Counted from the stretch's first letter, positions 50,539 to 60,485 are shown. The stretch: DNA of 64,000 bases from an uncultured Lachnospiraceae bacterium (GCA_937920345.1 CALGVA010000018.1:1-64000); one strand, 5' to 3'. The notes: generated from the letters alone by a model not told the origin. Numbers and translations: made by a program.

Positions 50539-52482
50539 ATGAGTGAGCGATTAACGCATATATTAGAAATACTGCATCAAATAGAAAAGCAGAGTCAGGA
50601 AATCTTAGACGAGTGGGAACGCGGAAAGGATGCGGCGGCTTTTAGCCGCAATGCGTACGCTTTTTCTGCCGTGCTTGCAAATATCTGCAGGATCGTTCCG
50701 CAGGAAATCTATGCGGAATATCAGGATTTCTTTGACAGCTTCTGTATATTCTGCGGGCAGTGCCGGGAGACAGATTTTATACAGGCACATATGGACGATA
50801 TGGTATCGTCGCTGCAGCTGGCCGCGGAGTGTATAGAAGATATATGCGATAAGTGTTCCGGCAGATTAAGGACGTGTGTTTGCTGCAGCCGGGAGGTGGT
50901 TTACCGTCCGGCATCTGAAAGCGGTGAGGAGGGGCTGGTCTGCCCGGTCTGCGGTGCGGATGCGCAGGACCGGCTGCTGATCGCCTTTCTGAAGAAGGAG
51001 CGTCTGCGGGATGCGGCGGAGGGTACGAGAGTACTGCAGATCGCTCCGGCCGAAGTGGTTGGACAGTGGATTACCCAATACTGTCCGCAGACAGTGTACG
51101 AATCTGCAGAACTGTTCCGGGATGTCAACTCTATGCCCGGGGATCTGCAAGGCATGAGCGGGATCGCGGATGAAGTCTACGATGTAATCATTTGCTCCGG
51201 CGGTTCCCGGTCTGTGTGGCGGGAGAGCAAAGCAGCTGATGCGCTGCGGAGGATTCTGAAACCGACGGGACGGGTTCTTCTGGCAATGCCGGATAGCTTA
51301 GGGGAAGAAGCAGCTGACAGGCTTAAAGAGCGGTTCTGCATACATAGTTTCGGAGAAGCATATTTCGGGCAGGCACTGATGGAGCAATGTGCAGTGCAGG
51401 GTACGGGTGTGCTGTACATGATGACGAAGTCGGCAGATATTCCGGCAGGACTGGCGGAGCAGGTAGTTGTGGATGAGACGCTGTGCCGGGAGGGACCTCT
51501 CGTCAGTGTGATTATGTCCTGCTATAATCATGAGCCGTTCGTCGCCGCAGCGATCGAAAGTGTGATTCACCAGTCTTATCAGAACATTGAGTTTATTGTG
51601 GCGGACGATGCGTCTACGGATCGTACGGCAGCGATCATGAAACAATATGCATCCCATTATGCGAAGGCAATCTATTTTGAAGATAATTATGGCGGCAGGA
51701 GCGAATATCTGCAGCAGCTTGCAACAGGCAAATACATAGCGCTCATGCATTCGGATGACGTGTGGGATGAGAATAAACTGGCGCTGCAGGTTGCTTATAT
51801 GGAGCAGCATGAAGCGTGCGGGGCCTGTCTGACCTGGTGTATGTATACGGATGAGAATCTGGAGGAGACGGACGAAACGATTTTCCTGAAAACAAACAAG
51901 AGCAGTCCAGGGTGGATGAACTATTTCTGGAATCACGGCAACGCACTGTGTAATCCGTCTTCGCTGGTGCGGCGGGAAATCGTGAATAATCTGAGAAAGA
52001 ACCCGTGTTCCCAGCTTCCGGACTTCTTTAAGTGGGTGGATATCATACAGCATACTACGATCCATATCATTCCCAGGGTGCTGATCCGGATGCGAAGATA
52101 CTGTAAGGACGGCAGGGAGAATACCAGCGCATATTCCAAGAATAATGATATGCGTTCCATGGTGGAACAGGGAACAAACTGGCTTTACGTGATACGGGAT
52201 ATGGAAGCGGATTTCTTCCGCCGGGCTTTTAGAGAGATGATGATTGATCCGGCGGCGGATACGGAGGAAGAAATCAAATGTGAAAAATATTTTCTTATGC
52301 TTAAGAATCCCAATCCTTTTATGCAATACAGCGCAATGTGTTATTTTAGCGAGATATTTGATGAGGTTAAGGAGTGTTTGGAAGAAAAGTATCATTATTC
52401 CTACAAGGAATTTCGGAGAGACGCTATAGAAAAGGGATTAGCGGCTGTCTGCACGGTGGAGGATAAAGAGGAGCGGAAATGA
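50539..52482 (+). CDS. fusion of a zinc-ribbon/methyltransferase-like domain and a family 2 glycosyltransferase
   Basis: 647-residue cytoplasmic protein. Residues 1-105 are helical. Next comes a zinc-ribbon-like piece with CVCC and CPVC (about 110-142), then a Rossmann-like SAM methyltransferase region (about 155-300, VLQIAPAEVV and YDVIICSGG). The rest is a GT2 glycosyltransferase (about 318-560): SVIMSCYNHEPFVAAAIESV, the D-x-D-type HSDDVWDE, and QNIEFIVADDASTDRT. It probably adds a sugar to a lipid, glycan or peptide; acceptor unknown. The stop overlaps the start of the DegT gene by four bases (ATGA). Confidence 0.87.
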   Translation: MSERLTHILEILHQIEKQSQEILDEWERGKDAAAFSRNAYAFSAVLANICRIVPQEIYAEYQDFFDSFCIFCGQCRETDFIQAHMDDMVSSLQLAAECIEDICDKCSGRLRTCVCCSREVVYRPASESGEEGLVCPVCGADAQDRLLIAFLKKERLRDAAEGTRVLQIAPAEVVGQWITQYCPQTVYESAELFRDVNSMPGDLQGMSGIADEVYDVIICSGGSRSVWRESKAADALRRILKPTGRVLLAMPDSLGEEAADRLKERFCIHSFGEAYFGQALMEQCAVQGTGVLYMMTKSADIPAGLAEQVVVDETLCREGPLVSVIMSCYNHEPFVAAAIESVIHQSYQNIEFIVADDASTDRTAAIMKQYASHYAKAIYFEDNYGGRSEYLQQLATGKYIALMHSDDVWDENKLALQVAYMEQHEACGACLTWCMYTDENLEETDETIFLKTNKSSPGWMNYFWNHGNALCNPSSLVRREIVNNLRKNPCSQLPDFFKWVDIIQHTTIHIIPRVLIRMRRYCKDGRENTSAYSKNNDMRSMVEQGTNWLYVIRDMEADFFRRAFREMMIDPAADTEEEIKCEKYFLMLKNPNPFMQYSAMCYFSEIFDEVKECLEEKYHYSYKEFRRDAIEKGLAAVCTVEDKEERK

Positions 52483-53597
52483 AAAGAGATAAAATCTATG
52501 TCACGCGTTCCTCCATGCCGCCGTATGAGGAATTTACAGAGATGATCAGACCGTTGTGGGAAACCAGACGGCTGACGAATATGGGGATGTATCATGAAGA
52601 ACTGGAGAAGTGTCTGCGGGATAAGCTGGACGTGCCGTATTTATCTTTGATGGTTAACGGGCACATGGCGCTGGAGCTTGCGATTCAGGCGCTCGGGCTG
52701 CCGGAAGGCGGAGAAGTAATCACGACGCCTTTTACTTTTATATCTACCACACATGCGATTGTGAGAAACCGGTTAAAGCCAGTATTTTGTGATATCAGGC
52801 CGGATGATTATACGATGGATGAGGAGAAGCTGGAAGGACTGATCACGGACCGGACGGCGGCCATATTGCCGGTGCATGTATACGGCAATATCTGTAATGT
52901 CGAACGAATCCGGGAGATTGCGGATCGTCATGGGTTGAAAGTAATCTATGACGCCTGCCATGCATTTGGAGAAACCTATAAAGGGCGTGGCGTTGGCAGC
53001 TTCGGAGACGTATCGGTTTTCAGCTTCCATGCAACGAAGGTATACCATACGATGGAGGGCGGCGCGGCTGCTTTTGCGGAAGCGAGCCTGTATGAGAAGC
53101 TTTATAATCTGAAGAATTTCGGCATACAGGGGGAGGAACTGATCACAGACGTGGGAGCGAACGCTAAAATGAATGAATTTTCGGCGATTATGGGGCTGTG
53201 CAATCTGCGGCAGATTGATCAGAATATTGCGCTGCGTAAGGAAAGAGTAGAACGTTATAATGAATTGTTAGGTGATACGGAAGGATTAAAGCTGCCGGCG
53301 TATGACAGGCAGGATATTCAATATAATTATGGATATTATCCGGTGCTGTTTGCGGACAGGGAGAGCAGGGATCGCATTTATGACCATCTGAGGAAAGAAG
53401 ACATTTATGCAAGGAAGTATTTCTATCCGCTGACGGCAGAGGCAGAATGTTTTCGGGGAAAATATCTGCTGACAGAATTGCAGAACGCCAGGCAGATTGC
53501 GGACCGGGTTCTTGTACTGCCGCTCTATCCGGAACTGGAATATGATGTGATGCTGCATATTGCGGAGATCATGAAAGAGGATCTGGTCAAACGGTAG
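52479..53597 (+). CDS. DegT/DnrJ/EryC1/StrS family aminotransferase
   Basis: 372-residue pyridoxal-phosphate enzyme that usually converts a keto-sugar to an amino-sugar nucleotide for surface glycans or secondary metabolites. K187 in SFHATKVYHTMEGG is the expected Schiff-base lysine; PFTFISTTHAIVRN and YDACHAFGE are further family marks. Translational coupling with the GT2 fusion gene (ATGA overlap) puts both in one pathway. The ATP-grasp gene follows after 74 bases. Confidence 0.94.
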   Translation: MKRDKIYVTRSSMPPYEEFTEMIRPLWETRRLTNMGMYHEELEKCLRDKLDVPYLSLMVNGHMALELAIQALGLPEGGEVITTPFTFISTTHAIVRNRLKPVFCDIRPDDYTMDEEKLEGLITDRTAAILPVHVYGNICNVERIREIADRHGLKVIYDACHAFGETYKGRGVGSFGDVSVFSFHATKVYHTMEGGAAAFAEASLYEKLYNLKNFGIQGEELITDVGANAKMNEFSAIMGLCNLRQIDQNIALRKERVERYNELLGDTEGLKLPAYDRQDIQYNYGYYPVLFADRESRDRIYDHLRKEDIYARKYFYPLTAEAECFRGKYLLTELQNARQIADRVLVLPLYPELEYDVMLHIAEIMKEDLVKR

Positions 53598-53671
53598 CGA
53601 CGTGTACAGAACGGTGTCAATGTGTTTATAGTTTAGGTCCTCTGGACAGGGAGAAACGGAGATATATACAG

Positions 53672-54634
53672 GTGAAAAGGATTTTGGTGACGGCGATCGG
53701 TTCCATGTCGGCCGATATTGTGATTAAGACATTACATAGAAACGGACACTATGTGGTCGGTACGGATATTTTTCCAAAGGAATGGGTTGTGGATGCCCGC
53801 AATGTAGAGATGTTTTATAATGTTCCGCGTGTGGACGAGGAAGCGCGCTATGTGAACCGGCTGATCGAGATCTGTCTGGAACAGAAGATTGATTATGTCA
53901 TACCGCTCACGGACGTGGAAATTGATGCTCTGAATGCACACAGGAGTGAATTTGAAAATGTTGCCGTACTGTGTATGGCGGGTTATGAGACTATATGCAT
54001 CTGCAGGGATAAAGGAAAGACCGCAGAATGTCTGCGTCAGAAGGCAGTGTGTCATACCGTTCCGATTTACAGCGATGAAGAGATGGAAAACCGTAGTGTG
54101 GCGTTTCCGGTCGTTGCAAAACCGGTTGACGGCAGAAGCAGTCAGGGCGTGCGGATATATCAGGAACAGGAAGCAGAGGAGCTGCAGAGTTTTTTTGGCA
54201 GGATGCGCGGCGGTCGATATTTGTTTCAGCCATATATCGAGGGGTATATCATAACAGTTGACGTCGTCAGGAACCGGAATACGAATCAGTGTGTGGCGGC
54301 AGCCAGACGGGAACTGCTTCGCACATCAAACGGTGCGGGACTGAGCGTACAGGTATTCCGGGATCTGGCGCTCGAACAGACCTGTATGGATATTGCGGGC
54401 GCGCTGGATATTCATGGATGTGTTAATTTTGAATTTATAGAGACAGAGGATCAGACGAGGTATTTTCTGGAATGTAATCCGAGATTTTCGGGTGGTGTGG
54501 AGTTTTCTGTTCTGGCAGGTTATGATTTTGTGACCAGTCATCTGCGCTGTTTTGCAGGCGGCGGAATCGAGATCCCCGGCTGTATACAGGAGCATTATAT
54601 CGCGCGGAAATATGAGGAATATATCATCGGATAA
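53672..54634 (+). CDS. ATP-grasp ligase, carbamoyl-phosphate-synthase-like
   Basis: 320-residue ATP-grasp protein. It begins with a pre-ATP-grasp Rossmann-like part (KRILVTAIGSMSADIVI), then has the grasp core with FPVVAKPVDGRSSQGVRI and a metal-binding end with VNFEFIE...FLECNPRFSGG. Such proteins join an amine to a carboxylate and often sit in glycan or natural product clusters with DegT genes. Starts at GTG 53672 with GGAG upstream. The terminator following is shared with the reverse FkbM gene. Confidence 0.9.
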   Translation: MKRILVTAIGSMSADIVIKTLHRNGHYVVGTDIFPKEWVVDARNVEMFYNVPRVDEEARYVNRLIEICLEQKIDYVIPLTDVEIDALNAHRSEFENVAVLCMAGYETICICRDKGKTAECLRQKAVCHTVPIYSDEEMENRSVAFPVVAKPVDGRSSQGVRIYQEQEAEELQSFFGRMRGGRYLFQPYIEGYIITVDVVRNRNTNQCVAAARRELLRTSNGAGLSVQVFRDLALEQTCMDIAGALDIHGCVNFEFIETEDQTRYFLECNPRFSGGVEFSVLAGYDFVTSHLRCFAGGGIEIPGCIQEHYIARKYEEYIIG

Positions 54635-54639
54635 AAAAT

Positions 54640-54674
54640 CCCGTCATACCTGACCGGTGATGAGGTATGGCGGG
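54640..54674. terminator. bidirectional terminator between the ATP-grasp and FkbM genes
   Basis: CCCGTCATACC (54640-54650) and GGTATGGCGGG (54664-54674) with one G-U pair. The six A at 54634-54639 give a T tract on the minus strand, so it is best for the FkbM gene. Confidence 0.85.
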
Positions 54675-54682
54675 AGTGAAAC

Positions 54683-55774
54683 TTAATTTTCATCTGCCTG
54701 TTCTGCAGGATATGCGTACAAAAACAGACGCGTGGGCATGGGAAAATCAAACCGGAGCGCCAGCTTGTATGAGACATCCAGTCCTGCGATCCATTTTACG
54801 GTTTCATAGAGGGAGAAACGATCGTCGGCGCCCACGTTTATGATCATGCGCGGACGGTTCTTGCAGATCAGTGCGGCACCGCCTTTTATCACATCTGCAA
54901 ACATAAAAGGAATGCTGATCTTGATCAGGCTGACCGGTTCGTCCGCAAGCGCTTCATCCAGTGTCGTGATGATAATTGTCTCCGCTTCGGGTTCCGTAGA
55001 GGAAGCCGTCAGACATGCCGACTGGGTATTGCCGTGGCTGATGGTCAGTTTCGCGTTCTGCTCGCCTAATCCCAATTGATATAGAACGACATTTTCTTTG
55101 TCTCCATAGTTGTGCTTTAACGTCTGGAAGATCGTCGGATCCGGTTCAAACGCATGTATTTTATCGTATTTGTGAGCGGCAGAGCGGAGAAAGGAGTGTA
55201 TGCTGTCTCCTTCCCAGGCACCGACATCGACGAAATTCTCCGAATCGGAAATTGCAAGTGCTTCGAATCCGTACATGCCGTCTACGCATATGTCTGCATC
55301 CAGCAGATAACGGATATCGTTAGTCAGATTGACCGCAAGATATCTTTCCAGTGCCGTCTGCGACTTCTCATCGGCAAGCTGTGAGAAAATGTATGCCAGC
55401 TTATCCTGATTGTGGTATATATATTCCAGACCGGGACCCTTATACTGCAGATAGGGCGTGGGAATCACATATACGTTATGAATACAGGGGCAGGACTTAA
55501 GTTCGTCGATTTTCTCATAATGACCATGACCTGCCACGACATTGATTTTTTCATATGTTTCTTTTATCTCATCTAAAGTAAAGACACGGTCTGCGGACGA
55601 GACAATATGTGAGCGGTCTGCGGCGGTCGTAATAAATTTGCCGCAGACGGTAATTCCGTGTTCTTTCAATCGGGAACTGACTTCCATGCTCATGGAACCG
55701 GCGCCCCAGATAAAAACAGGATATTGTGAACTGCTCAGTTCTTCGTATGTTCTTTGCAAGTGATCGATAATCAA
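54683..55774 (-). CDS. FkbM family methyltransferase with N-terminal Rossmann-like domain
   Basis: 363-residue SAM-dependent methyltransferase. Residues 1-110 hold a Rossmann-like part (FIWGAGSMSMEVSSRL) common in Lachnospiraceae FkbM proteins; the methyltransferase core has FVDVGAWEGDS, HAFEPDP and the typical IKISIPF. FkbM enzymes methylate sugar hydroxyls in glycans or antibiotics, which suits the neighbours. Start is TTG 55774, seven bases after AGGGGG; an earlier TTG at 55792 is possible. It is convergent with the ATP-grasp gene and may belong to the same surface pathway on the other strand. Confidence 0.87.
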   Translation of the reverse strand: MIIDHLQRTYEELSSSQYPVFIWGAGSMSMEVSSRLKEHGITVCGKFITTAADRSHIVSSADRVFTLDEIKETYEKINVVAGHGHYEKIDELKSCPCIHNVYVIPTPYLQYKGPGLEYIYHNQDKLAYIFSQLADEKSQTALERYLAVNLTNDIRYLLDADICVDGMYGFEALAISDSENFVDVGAWEGDSIHSFLRSAAHKYDKIHAFEPDPTIFQTLKHNYGDKENVVLYQLGLGEQNAKLTISHGNTQSACLTASSTEPEAETIIITTLDEALADEPVSLIKISIPFMFADVIKGGAALICKNRPRMIINVGADDRFSLYETVKWIAGLDVSYKLALRFDFPMPTRLFLYAYPAEQADEN

Positions 55775-55841
55775 AATGATTCCCCCTGACAATTATGTAT
55801 GTATAAGTCCCCGCATACGGGAAATTTTATGACGATAGATT

Positions 55842-56930
55842 CTAGTATGCCTTGATTTCCTTCCACAGTTCATTATACAGCGCGTCTCCGTCCTCACCAA
55901 GATAGGAGTAGGTTTCCAGATTACTGTATTTGGATAAGTCGGGAAAAGCAATCTCGGAATTGCGGATGGCTTCATCTTCAATCAGTTCCCGTGCAGCGTC
56001 GTTGGGCGTGGAGTAGGTAATATAGTCGAAATTCTTTACGGCAATGTCACCGCGGCACATGAAATCTATGAATTTCTCTGCATTTTCCTTGTTGGGCGCA
56101 TCCTTTAAGATTACCCAGGAGTCAATCCATACATTGGTGCCTTCTTCGGGGATCACGTATTCCAGATCCGGATTTTCACGCTGGGTATAGATTGCTTCGC
56201 CGGAGTAGATTACGCCGATGGCCGCTTCGCCGCCGATCATTTTATCCCGCACCTGATCGATGACATAGGCCTGTACAAGAGGCTTTTGCTCGATAAGAGC
56301 ATTTTTGGCAGTTTCCAGTTCGGCGGGGTCCACGGTATTCATGGAATAGCCGTTTAACTTTTCAGCTACCATAAAAGCATCCCGCACGGAATCCTGCATC
56401 AGAATATTGTCGGCGTATTTTTCGTCCCAGAGCTGGGCCCAGCTTGTGATCGGTTCCTCTACCATGGTCTTATTGTAGAGAATGCCCACGGTTCCCCAGC
56501 AGTAGGGGATGGAATATTTATTTTCCGGATCGAAGCCTTTGGACTGTTCGAAATACTGTGCGCCGATATTGGCCCTGGCATTGGGAATATTGTCGAAGTT
56601 GATTTCGGCAAGCAGGTCATTCTCGATCATCTTGCTGATCATGTAGTCGGAAGGGCATACCACATCATAGGAAGCGGCGCCTGATTCTACCTTGGGGTAC
56701 ATGATTTCGTTGGTCTCAAATTCGTCGTAGACGACTTCGATGCCCGTCTCTTCCTCGAACATTTTGACTGTGTCGGGATCGATATATTCCCCCCAGTTGT
56801 AGACGATGACCTGTCCGTTTTGTCCGCCGTCCGAAGAGCCGCAGCCGGTTAGTGCCGCAGCGGAGAAGAGCGCAAGAGCGCCGGATGCAAACACTGCTTT
56901 TTTTCTGTTGAATCTTTTTCCTGTTTTCAA
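55842..56930 (-). CDS. potD: spermidine/putrescine-binding lipoprotein
   Basis: Extracytoplasmic polyamine-binding protein of the PotABCD importer. The 362-residue protein has a lipobox ALTGC near residue 30 and the solute-binding core with VIVYNWGEYIDP, EFETNEIMYPKV, and PNARANIGAQYF. TTG 56930 is the start, with GGGAGG seven bases upstream. It is last of the regulator-potA-potB-potC-potD operon, 92 bases after potC. Confidence 0.96.
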   Translation of the reverse strand: MKTGKRFNRKKAVFASGALALFSAAALTGCGSSDGGQNGQVIVYNWGEYIDPDTVKMFEEETGIEVVYDEFETNEIMYPKVESGAASYDVVCPSDYMISKMIENDLLAEINFDNIPNARANIGAQYFEQSKGFDPENKYSIPYCWGTVGILYNKTMVEEPITSWAQLWDEKYADNILMQDSVRDAFMVAEKLNGYSMNTVDPAELETAKNALIEQKPLVQAYVIDQVRDKMIGGEAAIGVIYSGEAIYTQRENPDLEYVIPEEGTNVWIDSWVILKDAPNKENAEKFIDFMCRGDIAVKNFDYITYSTPNDAARELIEDEAIRNSEIAFPDLSKYSNLETYSYLGEDGDALYNELWKEIKAY

Positions 56931-57022
56931 TTGATTTCCTCCCTTTTATAAGTCTGATAAAGTTACAAAATTTTGTGGCTTTTGTATATGCACAAATGAT
57001 AGGTATTGATTCCTTTTCAATT

Positions 57023-57811
57023 TTATTTGTTTCCCTGTAAATTCTTTTCCTTCTTCTCCGGTGAAAGATTCACCAGCAGTAACAGCACCAGCACCGTTAC
57101 AAAGATAATCGTTGACAACGCATACATTTCCGGCTTAATTCCCTTTTTCACTTCGGTATAGATTTTCGTGGAAAGGGTATCCACGCCGGCGCCTTTGGTA
57201 AAGTGCGTGATGATAAAGTCATCCAGCGACATGGTGAATGCCATCAGGAAACCTGACAGGATACCGGGCAGAAGATCGGGAAACACCACCTTGAAAAAAG
57301 CCGTCAGATGGGATGCACCCAGATCAAGCGCCGCTTCATAGGTGCTGGGGTTAAGCTGTTTCATGCGGGGCATCACGCTCAGGATCACATAAGGGATATT
57401 AAAGGTTATATGTGAGAGCAGGATCGTCCCCAGCCCGAACCGGAATCCCAGACTGATAAAAAGCAGCATGAGAGAGATACCGGTCACGATCTCCGCATTC
57501 AGCATGGGAATGTTGGTGATTCCCATCATGACCGCTTTTGTCCGGCGGTTCATGCCTGCCATGGCAATGCATGCAATGGTTCCGATGACCGTTGCGATCA
57601 GAGCTGAGAGGAAGGCAATGAGGAGTGTGTTAAACAAAGCCTTCAGAATATCATCGTTGCGGAAGAGTGCGGCGTACCATTTAAAAGTAAAGCCGCCCCA
57701 TTTGCTTCTTGTCTTGCTGGCGTTAAAGGACAGCACCATGAGCGTCCCGATGGGCGCATACAAAAAGAGGATGATCAGGGCGATATAGATTTTTTTTGCA
57801 GCCGTTTTCAT
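57023..57811 (-). CDS. potC: spermidine/putrescine ABC transporter permease
   Basis: Inner-membrane subunit, 262 residues, about six helices, with the coupling motif EAALDLGASHLTAFFKVVFPDLLPGI (about 160-185). Its start overlaps the stop of potB by four bases (ATGA). PotB and PotC form the permease heterodimer. Confidence 0.95.
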   Translation of the reverse strand: MKTAAKKIYIALIILFLYAPIGTLMVLSFNASKTRSKWGGFTFKWYAALFRNDDILKALFNTLLIAFLSALIATVIGTIACIAMAGMNRRTKAVMMGITNIPMLNAEIVTGISLMLLFISLGFRFGLGTILLSHITFNIPYVILSVMPRMKQLNPSTYEAALDLGASHLTAFFKVVFPDLLPGILSGFLMAFTMSLDDFIITHFTKGAGVDTLSTKIYTEVKKGIKPEMYALSTIIFVTVLVLLLLVNLSPEKKEKNLQGNK

Positions 57812-58626
57812 AGCATGGAACCCTCCCCGTCTTTGTCAAAAGCGGCAGATATAATCATGTTGAGTATAATAAAGATCATCAACACGATGGAAAGTCCGCT
57901 TCCCAGATGCCAGTTGGCGGCCTGGGTAAATTCCTGTTCAATGACGTTGCCGATCAGCAGGATCTTACTGCCGCCCAGCAGCGTGCTGATCACGAAAGTC
58001 GTCAGCGCCGGAACAAAGACCATCGTAATGCCGCTGATGATACCGGGCACGGATAAGGGCAGGATGATCCGGATAAAAGTATGAATACCGTTTGCCCCAA
58101 GGTCGCGGGCAGCATTGATTACATTATCATCGATCTTAGATAACGAATTATACAGCGGCAGCACCATAAAGGGCAGGAAATTATAGACCATGCCCAGCAC
58201 GATGGCCGCGGGGGTATTGATAATGTTAATATTCGGAAGATGGAAAAAAGTCAGGATATTATTAATTACGCCGCTTTTTTCCAATAATGTCTGCCACGCC
58301 AGCGTGCGGAGCAGGAAATTCATCCACATGGGCAGGATGAAGATCAGTATGATGAAGCTGTGCTGGTTTACCTTCATGTTTGCCAGAATCATCGCAAGAG
58401 GGTAGGCAAGCAGGAAACAGAACAGCGTGCTCGCTAATGAGAGCAGGATGGAAAGGCGCAATGCCTTGGCATGTTCAGCCGTAGCCATGGCCGTGATATT
58501 TTCCAGCGTGAACGCACCCGTTTTATCGGTCAGTCCGTAGTAGAAGATCATACACAGAGGTATGATGATAAATACAACGGACCAGAGTGTATAGGGGGCA
58601 GACAGCCATTTATTCTTAGATGTCAA
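57808..58626 (-). CDS. potB: spermidine/putrescine ABC transporter permease
   Basis: Inner-membrane subunit, 272 residues, about six helices. The coupling loop is NAARDLGANGIHTFIRIILPLSVPGI (about 187-212). It starts 11 bases inside the end of potA and overlaps potC, so these genes are translationally coupled. Confidence 0.95.
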   Translation of the reverse strand: MTSKNKWLSAPYTLWSVVFIIIPLCMIFYYGLTDKTGAFTLENITAMATAEHAKALRLSILLSLASTLFCFLLAYPLAMILANMKVNQHSFIILIFILPMWMNFLLRTLAWQTLLEKSGVINNILTFFHLPNINIINTPAAIVLGMVYNFLPFMVLPLYNSLSKIDDNVINAARDLGANGIHTFIRIILPLSVPGIISGITMVFVPALTTFVISTLLGGSKILLIGNVIEQEFTQAANWHLGSGLSIVLMIFIILNMIISAAFDKDGEGSML

Positions 58627-59689
58627 TTGCTACCGCCTCCTCGTCTTCAGATTCCGGTTTGTTCATAATCTGGATGTTGAAGGGGTCAACCTTAATACCC
58701 ACTTCTTTGCCCACAGGCTGCATGACGGTGGAGTGCACCAGCCACTCGAAACCGCCGGCCATGACCTCCATCTCATAGTGGACGCCTTTAAAGATCAGAT
58801 GGGTCACAACACCCTGTAAAGCGCCGTCCGAGGGGGCGGTGAGTTCCACATCCTCCGGGCGGATGACCACATCCACCGGTTTGTTATGTCCGAATCCGGT
58901 ATCCACGCAGGCAAAACGGGTGTCCAGAATGCGCACCAGCTTATCTTCGATCATGACCGCAGGGATAATATTGCTGTCACCGATGAAATCCGCCACGAAA
59001 GCATTTTCCGGTTCGTTATAAATGGATTCCGGGGAGCCGATCTGCTGGACGTATCCCTGATTCATGACTACAATCGTGTCGGACATGGTAAGTGCCTCTT
59101 CCTGATCGTGGGTCACGTACACAAAAGTGATCCCCAGCTCATTCTTCATACGGATCAGTTCGTACTGCATCTCCTGGCGCAGTTTCAGATCCAGAGCGCC
59201 CAGCGGTTCGTCCAGAAGAAGTACTTTAGGCTCGTTGACGATGGCGCGGGCGATGGCGATCCGCTGCTGCTGGCCGCCGCTTAAAGAGTCCGGCATACGG
59301 TTTTCATAGCCTTCCAGATTGACAAGCTTTAGCGCATAGCGGATCTTGTCGTCTATGTAGCTTTTTGATTTTTTCCTGATCTTGAGTCCGAAAGCAATGT
59401 TTTCCGCGATGGTCATATGCGTAAACAGTGCGTATTTTTGAAAAACCGTGTTCAGGGCTCTTTTATTGGGCGGTACCTTTGTGATATCCCGTCCGTCGAA
59501 GATGACTTTACCGGTGTCCGGCTGTGCAAAGCCGCCCAGAATGCGCAGGGTAGTAGTCTTTCCGCAGCCGCTGGGTCCAAGCAGTGTCACGAATTCATTT
59601 TCATGTATTTTCAGGTTCAGTTCATCCAGTACCATCTGTCCGTCAAAGGATTTGGATATATCGCTCAAATGGATCAATTCTTTTGACAT
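58616..59689 (-). CDS. potA: spermidine/putrescine ABC transporter ATPase
   Basis: ATP-binding subunit, 357 residues. Walker [16 protein letters not shown]-loop, signature [13 protein letters not shown], Walker [12 protein letters not shown] and switch His (VTHDQEE) are intact. The C-terminal TOBE-type domain (about 240-357) is typical of PotA/MalK. Start is ATG 59689 with GGAGGA upstream; a longer frame to 59782 is not needed. Confidence 0.97.
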   Translation of the reverse strand: MSKELIHLSDISKSFDGQMVLDELNLKIHENEFVTLLGPSGCGKTTTLRILGGFAQPDTGKVIFDGRDITKVPPNKRALNTVFQKYALFTHMTIAENIAFGLKIRKKSKSYIDDKIRYALKLVNLEGYENRMPDSLSGGQQQRIAIARAIVNEPKVLLLDEPLGALDLKLRQEMQYELIRMKNELGITFVYVTHDQEEALTMSDTIVVMNQGYVQQIGSPESIYNEPENAFVADFIGDSNIIPAVMIEDKLVRILDTRFACVDTGFGHNKPVDVVIRPEDVELTAPSDGALQGVVTHLIFKGVHYEMEVMAGGFEWLVHSTVMQPVGKEVGIKVDPFNIQIMNKPESEDEEAVAIDI

Positions 59690-59754
59690 GGGTATGTTCC
59701 TCCAAAAGTATAACGAATAATTGTATTTTACGGCGGATCGATATAATATGCTGA

Positions 59755-60315
59755 TTAAAAATTGGGCGGGGTGCTGATCCACAGGAAAACAGCGCCTGTT
59801 TTACCGTTTGCTCTGATATAATGCTCCGCGTGAGGGGTGTAGTAAAAGGCGTCTCCCTTTTTTGCCTTTATGCTGCGTTTCCCGATCACAATGGTGACAG
59901 AACCGGAAAGCACATAGCCGAATTCTTCGCCGTCATGGGGCTGGTCCGGATAAGTGGAGCCGTAGGGCTCTAGGGTGACACGGATCGGTTCCATCATATT
60001 TTTCTGTGCGTTGGGGATGATCCACTCAACTTTGTTGCTCAGTTCGGGATCTATTTTTTCAAAAAAGTCATCTTTCGTAAAAACGATCTGTTCATCCTCA
60101 CCGTCATCGAAGAAATCCTTTAAGCTGGTTCCCAGACACTGCAGGATATCCACCAGGGTTGCAATGGACGGGGAAGTCAGGTCATTCTCCAACTGGCTGA
60201 TAAAGCCCTTGGATAACTCGCAGCGGTCTGCCAGTTCTTCCTGTGTCAGTCCCTTTTGATTGCGCAGTTCCTTGATTTTATTGCCGATTTCCACTCGGGT
60301 TGCATTGCTGTCCAT
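59755..60315 (-). CDS. XRE-family regulator with cupin domain, probable polyamine-responsive regulator
   Basis: 186-residue protein: a helix-turn-helix (about 10-65, IKELRNQKGLTQEELADRC, SKGFISQLEN) and a C-terminal cupin sensor domain (about 110-184, GEEFGYVLSGSV, FYYTPHAEHYIRA). Similar XRE-cupin regulators (PuuR type) sense putrescine or amines. First gene of the minus-strand pot operon (66 bases before potA), so it probably controls its own operon. AAGGAA is distant from ATG 60315. Confidence 0.92.
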   Translation of the reverse strand: MDSNATRVEIGNKIKELRNQKGLTQEELADRCELSKGFISQLENDLTSPSIATLVDILQCLGTSLKDFFDDGEDEQIVFTKDDFFEKIDPELSNKVEWIIPNAQKNMMEPIRVTLEPYGSTYPDQPHDGEEFGYVLSGSVTIVIGKRSIKAKKGDAFYYTPHAEHYIRANGKTGAVFLWISTPPNF

Positions 60316-60410
60316 AAGTCTGCCGTCATTCCTTCCGGTTATTTGTAATGTTATTGCCGCAGGCGTCCTGCTCTGTTACGGGCAATGCATATGTCATCAC
60401 CGCACTTCAG

Positions 60411-60439
60411 TGATAATAAACTGAAAGTTTACTAAAACT
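60411..60439. promoter_or_regulatory. nested palindromes downstream of the pot operon promoter
   Basis: TAAACT (60417-60422) GAA AGTTTA (60426-60431) is a perfect inverted repeat; AGTTT (60426-60430) also pairs with AAACT (60435-60439), giving three related half-sites. The site lies between the predicted start (about 60451) and the regulator's start codon, a good place for autoregulation by the XRE-cupin protein. Confidence 0.5.
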
Positions 60440-60457
60440 AAACAGACGCTGAATCCC

Positions 60458-60485
60458 ATTATACAAGATAGAAGTTTTGTGTCAA
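60458..60485 (-). promoter_or_regulatory. strong promoter of the pot operon
   Basis: On the minus strand: TTGACA (60485-60480), 16 bases, TATAAT (60463-60458). Both hexamers match consensus. Transcription would begin near 60451, leaving a leader of about 136 bases. Confidence 0.85.
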
